A stretch of 64,000 nucleotides of DNA from Nocardioides pinisoli. Its GTDB lineage: Bacteria > Actinomycetota > Actinomycetes > Propionibacteriales > Nocardioidaceae. Below the pieces are notes generated by a model. The model was given only the letters and a program-made list of their open reading frames with translations, searched no databases and was not told where the DNA came from. Position numbers and translations under genes: made by a program. The DNA lies in NCBI RefSeq assembly GCF_024199985.1, contig NZ_JANARS010000003.1, positions 426,471-490,470 on the forward strand, in the 5' to 3' direction. Positions 35,550 through 44,670 of this stretch are shown one piece after another (the first letter of the stretch is position 1; each line of letters starts with the position of its first letter).

Positions 35550-35951
35550 GTGAGCGACCAGCCGCCTCCCCGCGTCCGGGTGACCGGACCGCCGCGGCGT
35601 CGCGCGGACGTCGTACGCCCCGTCGGCACGCGGGAGATCGACGCGGAGACCGCGCTGGGCGAGGTCTTCATGCGCTCGCTGCTGCGCGAGCAGCTCTTCC
35701 TCGCGCTGCGGGTGCTCGCCGCGCTCGGGCTCACGCTCGGGCTGCTGCCGCTGCTCTTCCACCTGTTCCCGTCGCTCGGTGACGCGCGGGTCGGGCAGAT
35801 GCCGCTGGCGTGGCTGCTGCTCGGGGTGCTTGCCTACCCGTGGCTGGTCCTGCTCGGGTGGTTCTACATCCGGCGCGCCGAGGACCACGAGCGCGACTTC
35901 GCCGACCTGGTGGGCTCGGTCGGGTCCGCCGACCCGGAGGACGAGCCGTGA
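35550..35951 (+). CDS. Small two-TM partner protein of the symporter
   Basis: A 133-aa protein with a basic, Pro-rich N-terminus and two TM helices (FLALRVLAALGLTLGLLPLLF; MPLAWLLLGVLAYPWLVLLGWFY), then a charged tail with RRAEDHERDFADLV. The topology and the GTGA overlap with the symporter start match the DUF485-symporter arrangement, but the sequence is divergent from typical DUF485. It starts with GTG 23 nt after the response regulator stop. Confidence 0.8.
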   Translation: MSDQPPPRVRVTGPPRRRADVVRPVGTREIDAETALGEVFMRSLLREQLFLALRVLAALGLTLGLLPLLFHLFPSLGDARVGQMPLAWLLLGVLAYPWLVLLGWFYIRRAEDHERDFADLVGSVGSADPEDEP

Positions 35952-37462
35952 GCACGGACGTCGTCCCGGGCGTCGTCGCCGTCACGCTGGTCTCGCTCGC
36001 GACCCTGGTCATCGGCACGTGGGGGCTGCGGATCTCGCGCACGACGAGCGACTTCTTCGTCGCCTCGCGGACGGTGCGGCCACGGCTCAACGCGAGCGCG
36101 ATCGGCGGGGAGTACCTCTCGGCCGCGTCGTTCCTCGGTGTCGCCGGGCTGCTGCTGACCTTCGGCGCGGAGATGCTCTGGTACCCGATCGGCTGGACCG
36201 CGGGCTACCTGGTCCTGCTGGTGCTGGTCGCCGCCCCGCTGCGCCGCTCGGGGGCCTACACGCTGCCCGACTTCGCCGAGGCGCGGCTGGGGTCTCGCGG
36301 CGTGCGCAAGCTCTGCTCGGTGCTCGTCGTCGGCATCGGCTGGCTCTACCTGCTGCCGCAGTTCCAGGGCGCGGGGGTGACGCTGCGCTCCACGATCGGC
36401 GCGCCGACGTGGGCGGGCTCGCTGGTCGTCGCCGTGGTGGTGCTGGCGTCGGTGAGCCCGGGCGGGATGCGGTCGATCACCTTCGTGCAGGCCTTCCAGT
36501 ACTGGCTCAAGCTCACCGCTCTCCTCATCCCGGTCTTCGTGCTGCTGGCGGTCTGGATGGCCGACGGCGCCGCCGATCCCGCAGCCGCCGCCCCGGCGTC
36601 GTGGTCGATCCCGCTGGCCTCGCCCGGCGGCGGGATCGGGCTGTACACGACGTACTCGCTGATCATCGCGACCTTCCTCGGCACGATGGGCCTGCCGCAC
36701 GTGGTCGTGCGGTTCTACACCAACCCCGACGGCCGCGCGGCACGTCGTACGACGCTGGCGGTGCTTGGGCTGCTGGGCATCTTCTACGTCCTGCCGCCGG
36801 TGTACGCCGCCCTGGGCCGCATCTACGCGCCGTCGTTGGTCGACGGCCGGTCGGACGTGCTCGTGCTCGAGCTGCCGTCGCTGATGGTGGGTGGAGCGCT
36901 GGGCGCGGTGCTCACCGGCCTCGTCACCGCCGGGGCGTTCGCCGCCTTCCTCTCCACCAGCTCAGGGCTGACGATCGCGGTGGCCGGGGTGCTGTCGCAG
37001 GACGTGACCGGCCGGCGGTGGGGGTCGCGCCGGCTCGGCGGGGTGGCGGCCTTCCGGGTCGCGGCGGCCATCGCGGTCGTCGTACCCCTGCTGATGTCGC
37101 TGCCCGCCCAGGACGTCGCCGTCGCGCGCACCGTCGGCCTGGCCTTCGCGGTGACCGCCTCGACCTTTGCGCCGCTGCTGATGCTCGGCATCTGGTGGCG
37201 CGGCCTGACCCCCGTCGGTGCCGTGGCCGGGCTGCTCGTCGGCGGCCTGGGGTCCGGCTTCGCCGTGGCCTGGACGCTCGCCACCTCACCGTCCGCGGGG
37301 TGGGCCTCCGCACTGCTCAGCCAGCCCGCCGCCTGGTCGGTGCCGGCGTCGTTCTGCACGATGGTCGTCGTCTCCCGCCTGACCCGCGCCACGGTCCCCG
37401 CCCACGCCGGGCGCTTCATGGTGCGCCTCCACACGCCGGAGGCCGTCGAGCTGCAGCGCTGA
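35948..37462 (+). CDS. Sodium:solute symporter (ActP/MctP-like)
   Basis: A 504-aa SSS-family permease with about 13 TM helices. The conserved second-helix region IGGEYLSAASFLGVAGL and GTMGLPHVVVRFYTNP resemble acetate/monocarboxylate permeases such as ActP and MctP. It differs clearly from the second symporter at 60.1 kb, so the strain has two systems. Linked LytS/LytTR genes suggest inducible uptake of a monocarboxylate such as pyruvate, lactate or acetate. The GTG start overlaps the upstream stop. Confidence 0.87.
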   Translation: MSTDVVPGVVAVTLVSLATLVIGTWGLRISRTTSDFFVASRTVRPRLNASAIGGEYLSAASFLGVAGLLLTFGAEMLWYPIGWTAGYLVLLVLVAAPLRRSGAYTLPDFAEARLGSRGVRKLCSVLVVGIGWLYLLPQFQGAGVTLRSTIGAPTWAGSLVVAVVVLASVSPGGMRSITFVQAFQYWLKLTALLIPVFVLLAVWMADGAADPAAAAPASWSIPLASPGGGIGLYTTYSLIIATFLGTMGLPHVVVRFYTNPDGRAARRTTLAVLGLLGIFYVLPPVYAALGRIYAPSLVDGRSDVLVLELPSLMVGGALGAVLTGLVTAGAFAAFLSTSSGLTIAVAGVLSQDVTGRRWGSRRLGGVAAFRVAAAIAVVVPLLMSLPAQDVAVARTVGLAFAVTASTFAPLLMLGIWWRGLTPVGAVAGLLVGGLGSGFAVAWTLATSPSAGWASALLSQPAAWSVPASFCTMVVVSRLTRATVPAHAGRFMVRLHTPEAVELQR

Positions 37463-37475
37463 ACGTCGGTCGGCA

Positions 37476-37560
37476 AGCACCATGAAGGCAGTTCGCGAAT
37501 CCGATTGCCGACGCCACGCTCAGCCGGGATGTGCGAGCCGCGAACTGCATGCATGGTGCT
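37476..37560. repeat. Long inverted repeat between convergent genes
   Basis: Two 22-nt arms (37476-37497 and 37539-37560) are complementary at 20 of 22 positions; AGCACCATG pairs with CATGGTGCT and GCAGTTCGCG with CGCGAACTGC. The spacer is 41 bp. It lies between the symporter and arr stops. It may act as a terminator, but the long spacer is unusual and a mobile or cruciform element is possible. Confidence 0.85.
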
Positions 37561-37586
37561 CACCAGGTGTCGACCCGTCGGTGCGG

Positions 37587-37997
37587 TCAGTTGATGATCT
37601 CGCCGCGCTCGTCCGAGAGCAGGACCGCCAGCCGGTCGCGCCACGCCTGCAGGGCCTCCGGCGCCAGCCGTGGCCAGTCGTCCACCTCGCGCACGACCCT
37701 GATCGGCTCGCTGCTGCGGTAGGACCGCGTCGGGTTGCCGGGGAACTTCTTGTCGGTCACGTTGGGGTCGTCCTCGAAGGCACCGGTCGGCTCGACCTCG
37801 TAGACGCGCGGCTCGCCGTGGCCCGCCGCGAGCTCGGCGGCCAGCCCGGCGCCGTCCTTGACCGCGGTGAAGTAGACGTGGTTCATCACCACCTCGGGCC
37901 GGTAGTTGGACCGGAAGCCCGCGGTCAGCAGGTCCCCCGGCTGCAGGTCGGCCTTGGTGCCGTGGAAGAACGGCCCGTCGTCCAGCGCGTCGCTCAC
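37587..37997 (-). CDS. arr: NAD+-rifamycin ADP-ribosyltransferase
   Basis: A 136-aa Arr enzyme that inactivates rifamycins by ADP-ribosylating a hydroxyl group, using NAD+. The family start FFHGTKADLQPGDLLTAGFRSNY, the strand HVYFTAVKDGAGLAAELA, and the segment DPNVTDKKFPGNPTRSYRSSEPIRVV are all diagnostic. Length matches the roughly 140-aa family. The GTG at 37997 is preceded by TACGCT at 6 nt, so the message is likely leaderless. Such genes are widespread in environmental actinobacteria and need not be acquired. Confidence 0.93.
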   Translation of the reverse strand: MSDALDDGPFFHGTKADLQPGDLLTAGFRSNYRPEVVMNHVYFTAVKDGAGLAAELAAGHGEPRVYEVEPTGAFEDDPNVTDKKFPGNPTRSYRSSEPIRVVREVDDWPRLAPEALQAWRDRLAVLLSDERGEIIN

Positions 37998-38023
37998 CGT
38001 CCGAGCGTAAGCCCGCGCGCCGC

Positions 38024-38503
38024 TCAGTCGGGCGCCTTCACCGGGTAGTGCCGGAAGAGCGCCTGGGCGACGCACGCCGGCCGCTCTACGCCGTCGATCT
38101 CGATGGTGAGGTCGACGGTCAGCTGCTCCCCACCGCCGAGGTCGACCACGTCGACGACGTCCGCTCGCATCCGGATGGCGGAGCCGACGGGCACGGCGGT
38201 GGGGAACCGCACCCGGTTGTAGCCGTAGAACATCGCGTCCTCGCCCTCGGCGAAGCCCACCAGGGACGCGAAGAGGTGCGGCACCAGGGCCAGGGTCAGG
38301 TGCGCGTGCCCGATCGGACCGCCGAACGGTCCTCGCGACGCGCGCTCGACGTCGTTGTGCGCCCAGTGCCAGTCGTCGGCGGCACGCGCGTAGCCGTCCA
38401 CCCGGTCCTGCTCGACCACGAGCCAGTCGGAGGGGCCCACCGACCTGCCCTTCAGGGCCAGCACCTCCTCGGCGCTGGGCGCCACCACACGGTCACCGGC
38501 CAC
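38024..38503 (-). CDS. MaoC-like hotdog dehydratase
   Basis: A 159-aa hotdog-fold protein. The hydratase-type motif is DDWHWAHNDVERASRGPFGGPIGHAHLTLAL, with the Asp/His pair used by enoyl-CoA hydratases; positions near 55-85. The GTG at 38503 was chosen because GGGGGAG lies 8 nt upstream; longer starts upstream lack a site. The likely substrate is an enoyl-CoA or related thioester. It sits just upstream of arr on the same strand with 26 bp between, though no shared role is obvious. Confidence 0.85.
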   Translation of the reverse strand: MAGDRVVAPSAEEVLALKGRSVGPSDWLVVEQDRVDGYARAADDWHWAHNDVERASRGPFGGPIGHAHLTLALVPHLFASLVGFAEGEDAMFYGYNRVRFPTAVPVGSAIRMRADVVDVVDLGGGEQLTVDLTIEIDGVERPACVAQALFRHYPVKAPD

Positions 38504-38582
38504 CGCGCACCTCCCCCGACTCGTCACCATCGTGGGACGCGGGCGGAGGGTCCGCAAGACCGGTCAGGACCACACCCGGCGC

Positions 38583-39692
38583 TCACTCCACGGCGAGCCG
38601 GTAGCCGCGCTTCACGACCGTGAGCACGGCCTTCGTCCCGATCGCCGCCCGGAGCCGTGCGACGGCCATCTCGACCGCGTGCTCCGAGCCGGCCTGCCCC
38701 GACGGGAGGGCGGCGAGCAGCGCGCGGCGGGACACCACGTGACCCGGGTTGACCAGCAGCGCGAGGAGCACCGACAGGGGTGCGGGTGACAGCTCGACCG
38801 GCACCCCGTCGAGCAGGAGCGAGTCGGTGTGCACGATGAGCGTCCGCCCGTCCGCGAGGCGTACGTCGATCCCGTCCCGCCGCGTCGGCAGCTCGGTCTC
38901 CAGCTGCTTGACCATCCCGGCCAGGCGGGAGCGGTCGGGGAAGATCGTCGGCACGCCCCACATCTCGAAGGCGGCCGCGGTGACCGGGCCGACGCAGGAG
39001 GCGACGACGTCGGACTGGAAGGCGCTGATCAGGTCGTCGCGCCGGCCGACGGAGTACGCCGCCTCCATCAGGGCCGCGACCGCCGGAGCGGACGTGAAGG
39101 TGACCGCGTCGAGCTCCCGGTCGGCGATCCGGTCGATCAGCCCGAACATCGGCGCCGGGTCGTCGGCCGACGCCACGCGGTAGATCGGCACCGTCACCAC
39201 GGACGCGCCCTGGCGGCGCAGCGCGTGCGCAGCCATCGACAGCGACTGGCCGTGCTCCTGGACGACGATCCGCTTGCCGGTCAGGTCGCGGCCACGGAGG
39301 TGGGCGAGGACGTCCTCGAAGCACTCCGACTCCGGCGCCCAGAGCTCGCGCAGGCCGTGGGCGCGCAGCACGCCGACGCTCTTCGGCCCGCGGGCCAGGA
39401 TCTCGGCGGAGCCGAGGGCGGCGACGAGGTCGTCGTAGAGCCCGGCGTCGGCGGCGGCCGAGAGCCAGGTCTTCATGCCGATGCCGGTCGTGGCCAGGAA
39501 GAGGTCGACCGGCCCGAGGACGACCTCCTTGGTCGCCGCGAGCAGCTCGGAGAGGTCGACGTGGTTGGGCTCGAGCGACAGCGCCGCCGCCCACTCGACC
39601 GTGGCGCCGCGACGCTCCAGCAGGGCCACCTGCTCCTCGGCCTTCCGCGCGGCCGTGACCCCGATCCGGAATCCCGAGAGAGGAAGGCTCAC
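38583..39692 (-). CDS. Uroporphyrinogen-III synthase-like/winged-helix fusion regulator
   Basis: A 369-aa protein. Residues about 1-265 resemble HemD (uroporphyrinogen-III synthase): FRIGVTAARKAEEQ, DLFLATTGIGMKTW, AVTFTSAPAVAALMEAA. Residues about 275-369 form an OmpR-type winged helix (SPAPLSVLLALLVNPGHVVSRRALL, AVEMAVARLRAAIG, VKRGYRLAV). This fusion also occurs near nirBD in mycobacteria (Rv0260c, from memory). It may sense a porphyrin-type ligand and regulate nitrite reductase, whose siroheme comes from uroporphyrinogen III. Its GTG overlaps the nirD stop, with GGGGAGG upstream. Confidence 0.87.
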   Translation of the reverse strand: MSLPLSGFRIGVTAARKAEEQVALLERRGATVEWAAALSLEPNHVDLSELLAATKEVVLGPVDLFLATTGIGMKTWLSAAADAGLYDDLVAALGSAEILARGPKSVGVLRAHGLRELWAPESECFEDVLAHLRGRDLTGKRIVVQEHGQSLSMAAHALRRQGASVVTVPIYRVASADDPAPMFGLIDRIADRELDAVTFTSAPAVAALMEAAYSVGRRDDLISAFQSDVVASCVGPVTAAAFEMWGVPTIFPDRSRLAGMVKQLETELPTRRDGIDVRLADGRTLIVHTDSLLLDGVPVELSPAPLSVLLALLVNPGHVVSRRALLAALPSGQAGSEHAVEMAVARLRAAIGTKAVLTVVKRGYRLAVE

Positions 39693-40048
39693 GCGACCTC
39701 CCCGGCCGGCCGCGCCGACCCGACGTGCACGACGCCGTCGACGACCGTCACGCCGTAGGACGCCACCCGCACCGCCGCGTCGTCGAGGCACGCGCCGGTG
39801 CGGAGGTCGAAGGCCTGCTTGTACATCGGCGAGCTGACCACCGGTGCGTCGCCGCGCGAGCCGACGATCCCCCGCGAGAGCACCGACGCGCCGCTGAAGG
39901 GGTCGACGTTGGAGAGCGCGAACAGCGAGCCGTCGAAGGTGCGGAACACCGCCACGGCCGAGCCGTCGACCAGCGCGGCGACCCCACCCTCGAGCGGGAC
40001 CGCCTCGACGGCACAGACGGGGGTCAGGGACACGGCGACGGTGCTCAT
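39689..40048 (-). CDS. nirD: Nitrite reductase small subunit
   Basis: A 119-aa Rieske-like subunit of NADH-dependent assimilatory nitrite reductase. The fold is recognisable (ALVDGSAVAVFRTFDGSLFALSNVDPFSG...SPMYKQAFDLRTGACLDD) but the Cys/His cluster ligands are absent, as is normal for NirD. It overlaps nirB (ATGA) and the HemD-fusion gene (GTGA), so the three genes form one coupled operon. Confidence 0.92.
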   Translation of the reverse strand: MSTVAVSLTPVCAVEAVPLEGGVAALVDGSAVAVFRTFDGSLFALSNVDPFSGASVLSRGIVGSRGDAPVVSSPMYKQAFDLRTGACLDDAAVRVASYGVTVVDGVVHVGSARPAGEVA

Positions 40049-42636
40049 GCGGGTGCTCCCACCGGGATCAGGGCCGGGGCGATCGGCTGGATCTGGTCGC
40101 GCTCGGTCGTGAAGGCGATCGACGGGTCGGGGGTGTCGGGCGCGTTGACGAAGGTGACGAAGCGCTCGAGCTTCGTCGGGTCCTCCAGCGTCGCGCGCCA
40201 CTCGTCCTCGTAGCCGCCGACGTGGCGCGCCATCTCGGCCTCGAGCTCCGCGCCGAGCCCGAGCGAGTCGTCGACGACGACCTCGCGCACCCGGTCGAGC
40301 CCGCCCTCGAGCTGCTCGATCCAGGTCGAGGTGCGCTGGAGCCGGTCGGCGGTGCGGACGTAGTACATGAGGAAGCGGTCGAGGTAGGACACCAGCGTCG
40401 CGGTGTCCAGGTCGCCCGCGAGAAGCCGCGCGTGGGCCGGCGTCGCGCCGCCGTTGCCCCCGACGTAGAGGTTCCACCCCTTCTCCGTCGCGATGACGCC
40501 GAAGTCCTTCCCGCGCGCTTCCGCGCACTCGCGGGCGCAGCCGCTCACGCCGCCCTTGAGCTTGTGGGGGCTGCGCAGGCCGCGGTAGCGCAGCTCGAGC
40601 GCGATCGCGAGCCCCACGGAGTCCTGCACCCCGAAGCGGCACCAGGTCGACCCGACGCACGACTTCACCGTGCGCAGCGACTTGCCGTAGGCGTGGCCGG
40701 ACTCGAAGCCGGCGTCGACGAGACGCCGCCAGATCGCGGGCAGCTGCTCCATCCGGGCGCCGAAGAGGTCGATCCGCTGGCCGCCGGTGATCTTGGTGTA
40801 GAGCCCGTAGTCCCTGGCCACCTCACCGATCACGATCAGCTTGTCGGGCGTGATCTCGCCGCCCGGGATGCGCGGCACGACCGAGTAGGTGCCGTTGCGC
40901 TGGATGTTGCCGAGGTACTTGTCGTTGGTGTCCTGCAGCTCCGCGGTCGCCGGCTCGAGGATGTGGGTGCTGGTCTGGCTGGCCAGGATGCTGGCGATCG
41001 CCGGCTTGCACACGTCGCAGCCGCGACCGGTCCCGTGCGCCGCGACGATGTCGTCGAAGCGCCGGTAGCCGTGGACCGCGACGACGTCGAAGAGCTCCTG
41101 CCGGGTGAGCCGGAAGTGCTCGCAGAGCCCCTTGTCGACGACCTTGCCCACGCTGGCGAAGTGATCCTCGATGATGTTCTTCACGGTGGCCACGCAGGAC
41201 CCGCAGGTCGAGCCGGCGCGCGTGCACTGCTTGACGTCCGCCACGGTCTCGCAGCCCTGCTCCGACACCGCGTGGAGGATGTCGGCCTTGGTCACGTCGT
41301 TGCACGAGCAGACCTGCGCCTCGTCGGGCATGCCGATCTGCACGCCGGCACCGCTGCCGACCGGGAGGATCAGCTGCTCGGGGTTGGCGGGAAGGGCGAG
41401 CCCGCTGCTCACCATCGGCCGCAGGATGCCGTACGCCGACGCGTCGCCGACCAGGATCCCGCCGAGCAGCCGCGTGCCGTCCTCGCTCACGACGAGCTTC
41501 TTGTAGACGCCGGTGACCGCGTCGGCGTAGGTCAGCTCGAGCGCGCCGTCGGTCGTCGCGAACGCGTCGCCGAAGCTCGCGACGTCGACACCGAGCAGCT
41601 TGAGCTTGGTCGACATGTCCGCGCCGGTGAACGTGCCCGGGCCGTCGAGGAGCGCGTCGACGACGACCTCGGCCATGGCGTAGCCCGGCGCGACGAGGCC
41701 GTACATCGTGCCTCCCGGGGCGGCGCACTCCCCGATGGCGAAGACGTGGGGGTCGGCGGTGCGGCACTGCTCGTCGACGAGCACACCCCCGCGCGGCGCG
41801 ACCGGGAGGTCGCACTCGCGAGCCAGGGCGTCACGGGGGCGGATGCCGGCGGAGAAGACCACGACCTGCGCGTCGACCACCCCCGTCGGCGCGCCCTCCT
41901 CGGTGCCGGCCTGTCGCATCCGGAGGCCGCTGACCGACGAGCCACCCACGATCTCCTCCGTCACGACACCGGTGTGCACGGTGACGCCGAGGCGCTCGAC
42001 GTGCCGCACGAGCGTCACCCCGGCGGCGTCGTCGAGCTGGACGGGCATCAGCCGCGGGGCCATCTCGACGACGTGGGTCTGGAGGCCGAGCTGGACGAGC
42101 GCGTTGGCCGCCTCGAGCCCGAGCAGGCCGCCGCCGATGACGACACCGCTGGTCGCCGTGGCGCTGGCCGCCTGGATCGCCTCGAGGTCCTCGATGGTGC
42201 GGTAGACGAAGCAGCCGTCCTTGCCGCGCCCCTCGACCGGCGGGACGAACGGGGCCGCACCGGTGGCGAGCACGAGCACGTCGTACTCGTGGACGGTGAC
42301 GGCGCCCGGGTTCGCGAGCAGGTCTTCGGCGGCCGACGGCGGCGACACGACGGTGACGGTGCGCGCGGCGCGGTCGACCTCGGTCACGACGCTGTCGAGG
42401 ACCAGCCGCACGCGCGGGTCGTCGTACTCCCCACCGGGCAGCAGCGACAGCGCGTCGGAGCCTGCGCCGAACCAGCTCGTGAGGGCCACCCGGTCGTAGG
42501 CAGCGCGTGGCTCCTCGCCGATCACGAGGACGTCGTGGGTCTCGGTGAGGCCGCGCTCGACGGCGGCCTGGGCGAACCGGTGGCCCACCATGCCGTGCCC
42601 GACGACGACGATCCGTTGACGCTTGCCTGTAGCCAT
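40045..42636 (-). CDS. nirB: NADH-dependent nitrite reductase large subunit
   Basis: An 863-aa enzyme reducing nitrite to ammonia. The FAD/NAD domain (residues 1-about 415) has IVVVGHGMVGHRF and GVVIGGGLLGLEAANAL. A BFD-like [2Fe-2S] site follows (C443, C445, C478, C481). The C-terminal sulfite/nitrite reductase core binds siroheme and [4Fe-4S] through C660, C666, C700 and C704. The ATG at 42636 is preceded 7 nt away by TACCGT and no Shine-Dalgarno, so it is probably leaderless. A longer in-frame ATG upstream is not supported. Confidence 0.96.
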   Translation of the reverse strand: MATGKRQRIVVVGHGMVGHRFAQAAVERGLTETHDVLVIGEEPRAAYDRVALTSWFGAGSDALSLLPGGEYDDPRVRLVLDSVVTEVDRAARTVTVVSPPSAAEDLLANPGAVTVHEYDVLVLATGAAPFVPPVEGRGKDGCFVYRTIEDLEAIQAASATATSGVVIGGGLLGLEAANALVQLGLQTHVVEMAPRLMPVQLDDAAGVTLVRHVERLGVTVHTGVVTEEIVGGSSVSGLRMRQAGTEEGAPTGVVDAQVVVFSAGIRPRDALARECDLPVAPRGGVLVDEQCRTADPHVFAIGECAAPGGTMYGLVAPGYAMAEVVVDALLDGPGTFTGADMSTKLKLLGVDVASFGDAFATTDGALELTYADAVTGVYKKLVVSEDGTRLLGGILVGDASAYGILRPMVSSGLALPANPEQLILPVGSGAGVQIGMPDEAQVCSCNDVTKADILHAVSEQGCETVADVKQCTRAGSTCGSCVATVKNIIEDHFASVGKVVDKGLCEHFRLTRQELFDVVAVHGYRRFDDIVAAHGTGRGCDVCKPAIASILASQTSTHILEPATAELQDTNDKYLGNIQRNGTYSVVPRIPGGEITPDKLIVIGEVARDYGLYTKITGGQRIDLFGARMEQLPAIWRRLVDAGFESGHAYGKSLRTVKSCVGSTWCRFGVQDSVGLAIALELRYRGLRSPHKLKGGVSGCARECAEARGKDFGVIATEKGWNLYVGGNGGATPAHARLLAGDLDTATLVSYLDRFLMYYVRTADRLQRTSTWIEQLEGGLDRVREVVVDDSLGLGAELEAEMARHVGGYEDEWRATLEDPTKLERFVTFVNAPDTPDPSIAFTTERDQIQPIAPALIPVGAPA

Positions 42637-42712
42637 GCCGAAGACGGTAGGAAGCGGATGTTGTCGGAGGCGTTCGCCAATGTTTCGGGCGTGAAAACTG
42701 GGTGGCACGGCC

Positions 42713-43147
42713 TCACACGGGCCGGGCCAGCTCCTCGCACATGCCGACGAGCACGTCGAGCTGCTCCGGGGTGACGTACGACGGGTTGCTGCCGGCCGGC
42801 ATCCGCAGCACCTCCAGCGTGGCGAGCTCCGGGTGCCCGACGAGCTCCGAGCGCAGCAGCGGGGCGGCGAGCGGGGCGAGGACCATCGGCATCACGCCGT
42901 CGCGCGCCGGTCCCGTGGTCCGGCCGTGCGCGTGGATGCCGGCGGGCATCCCGGGCTCCGAGCCGCTCACCCAGAGCAGCACCGGCTGGCCGGCGGCGAC
43001 GAGGTCGGTGCGGTAGGTCGGCCGGGCGCACCAGGTCTCCACGCCCGCGAATCCCGCCCGCACGTGCTCGCGGGTCGAGGGTGCCGCACCGCTGGCCTTC
43101 ACCAGCCAGGCGGCCAGCGTGTCGGAAGAGAGGGCACGGGCAGGCAC
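42713..43147 (-). CDS. EVE/PUA-like domain protein
   Basis: A 144-aa protein. The segment FAGVETWCARPTYRTDLVAAGQPVLLWVSGSE followed by GIHAHGRTTGPA resembles the EVE (PUA-superfamily) fold, which binds modified bases in some contexts. The match is by eye and moderate. It starts with GTG and GAGG upstream. It is divergent from the phospholipase-like gene and not obviously linked to nirB. Confidence 0.6.
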   Translation of the reverse strand: MPARALSSDTLAAWLVKASGAAPSTREHVRAGFAGVETWCARPTYRTDLVAAGQPVLLWVSGSEPGMPAGIHAHGRTTGPARDGVMPMVLAPLAAPLLRSELVGHPELATLEVLRMPAGSNPSYVTPEQLDVLVGMCEELARPV

Positions 43148-43212
43148 CCCCCGAGCCTCGCACGGAGACAGGAACGAGTGACTGGAATGCCGCGTGCTGG
43201 GAACCTGAGGGG

Positions 43213-44670
43213 GTGAGCGAGTGGTTCCTGCCGGAGACGGAGCGCCCCTGGACCTCCGGCAACCTGGTGGTCCCCCGCGTGCACGGTGCTGCCTACTTCG
43301 CGCGCCTCGTCGAGCTCGTCGAGGCGACGGGGGCCGGCGACCGCATCTTCTTCACCGACTGGCGCGGCGACTCCGACGAGCGGCTCACCGAGGGCGGGCC
43401 GACCGTCGCCGAGCTGCTCCGCGACGCCGCGGCGCGTGACGTCGAGGTGCGGGCGCTGATGTGGCGCTCGCACCCGGGCCGGCTCAACAGCGAGGAGAAC
43501 AGCCACCTCGGCCGGATCATCAACGAGTGCGGCGGCGAGGCGCTGCTCGACGAGCGGGTGCGCAAGGGCGGCTCGCACCACCAGAAGCTCCTCGTCGTAC
43601 GCCGCAAGGGCCGGCCCGAGGAGGACGTCGCCTTCGTCGGCGGCATCGACCTGTGCCACGGCCGGCGCGACGACGCCGGGCACGCGGGCGACCCGCAGGC
43701 CCCGCCGCTCGACGAGCGCTACGGCGACGCACCGCCGTGGCACGACGCGATGGCCGAGATCCGGGGGCCCGCGGTGGCGCACGTGCTCGACACCTTCACC
43801 GAGCGGTGGGACGACGACACCCCGCTCGACCACCGCAACCCCTACCGGGCCGTCGCGCACCGCATCGCGCGGATGCCACGGCACGCCGAGGAGCTGCCCG
43901 AGCGCTGGGGCCCGCCCCCGGAGGCGGGCGGCCACCAGGTGCAGATCCTGCGGACCTACCCGTTCAAGCGGCCGCGCTACCCCTTCGCACCGGACGGCGA
44001 GCGCTCGATCGCCCGCGCCTACTCACGCGCCTTCAGCCGGGCGCGCCGGCTCGTCTACGTCGAGGACCAGTACTTCTGGTCCGACGTGGTGGCCACGACG
44101 CTGGCCGACGCGCTCCGCCGCGAGCCCGGGCTGCAGGTGATCGCCGTGGTGCCCCGGTTCCCCGAGGAGGACAGCAGGGTCGGGGGTCCGCCGATGAAGC
44201 ACGGGCAGCGCATCGCGTGGGAGCGGCTGAAGGAGGCCGGGGGCGACCGGTTCGCGATGTTCGACCTCCACAACGCCGAGGGCACCCCGATCTACGTGCA
44301 CGCCAAGGTCTGCATCGTCGACGACGAGTGGATGACGATCGGCTCCGACAACCTCAACATGCGCTCGTGGACGCACGACTCCGAGCTCACCTGCGCGGTC
44401 GTCGACCCGGACGGCGCGCTGCCGCGCGACCTGCGCACGTCGCTGTGGGCCGAGCACCTCGGCCTGGCCGGGGACGACCCACGGCTCGCGGACCTCGACG
44501 ACCCCGTGGCGCTGTGGTCCTCGCGGGTCGGCGCGCCCGGCAGCCGCATCGAGGTGCACGACCCACCCCGGCTGCCACGTCGTACGACGCTGTGGGCCCG
44601 GCCCGCCTACCGCTACGCCTACGACCCCGACGGCCGGCCGCGACGGCTCCGCGGGACCAACGACTTCTAG
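43213..44670 (+). CDS. Phospholipase D-like protein
   Basis: A 485-aa protein with two HKD-type motifs: SHHQKLLVVRRKGRPEEDVAFVGGID near residues 120-145, and VHAKVCIVDDEWMTIGSDNLNMRS near 362-385. The length and arrangement fit bacterial PLD or cardiolipin-synthase-like hydrolases with the two motifs forming one active site. No signal peptide, so the enzyme appears cytoplasmic or peripheral. The GTG at 43213 is used; its ribosome site is poor. The TAG stop overlaps the stop of the convergent gene. Confidence 0.9.
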   Translation: MSEWFLPETERPWTSGNLVVPRVHGAAYFARLVELVEATGAGDRIFFTDWRGDSDERLTEGGPTVAELLRDAAARDVEVRALMWRSHPGRLNSEENSHLGRIINECGGEALLDERVRKGGSHHQKLLVVRRKGRPEEDVAFVGGIDLCHGRRDDAGHAGDPQAPPLDERYGDAPPWHDAMAEIRGPAVAHVLDTFTERWDDDTPLDHRNPYRAVAHRIARMPRHAEELPERWGPPPEAGGHQVQILRTYPFKRPRYPFAPDGERSIARAYSRAFSRARRLVYVEDQYFWSDVVATTLADALRREPGLQVIAVVPRFPEEDSRVGGPPMKHGQRIAWERLKEAGGDRFAMFDLHNAEGTPIYVHAKVCIVDDEWMTIGSDNLNMRSWTHDSELTCAVVDPDGALPRDLRTSLWAEHLGLAGDDPRLADLDDPVALWSSRVGAPGSRIEVHDPPRLPRRTTLWARPAYRYAYDPDGRPRRLRGTNDF

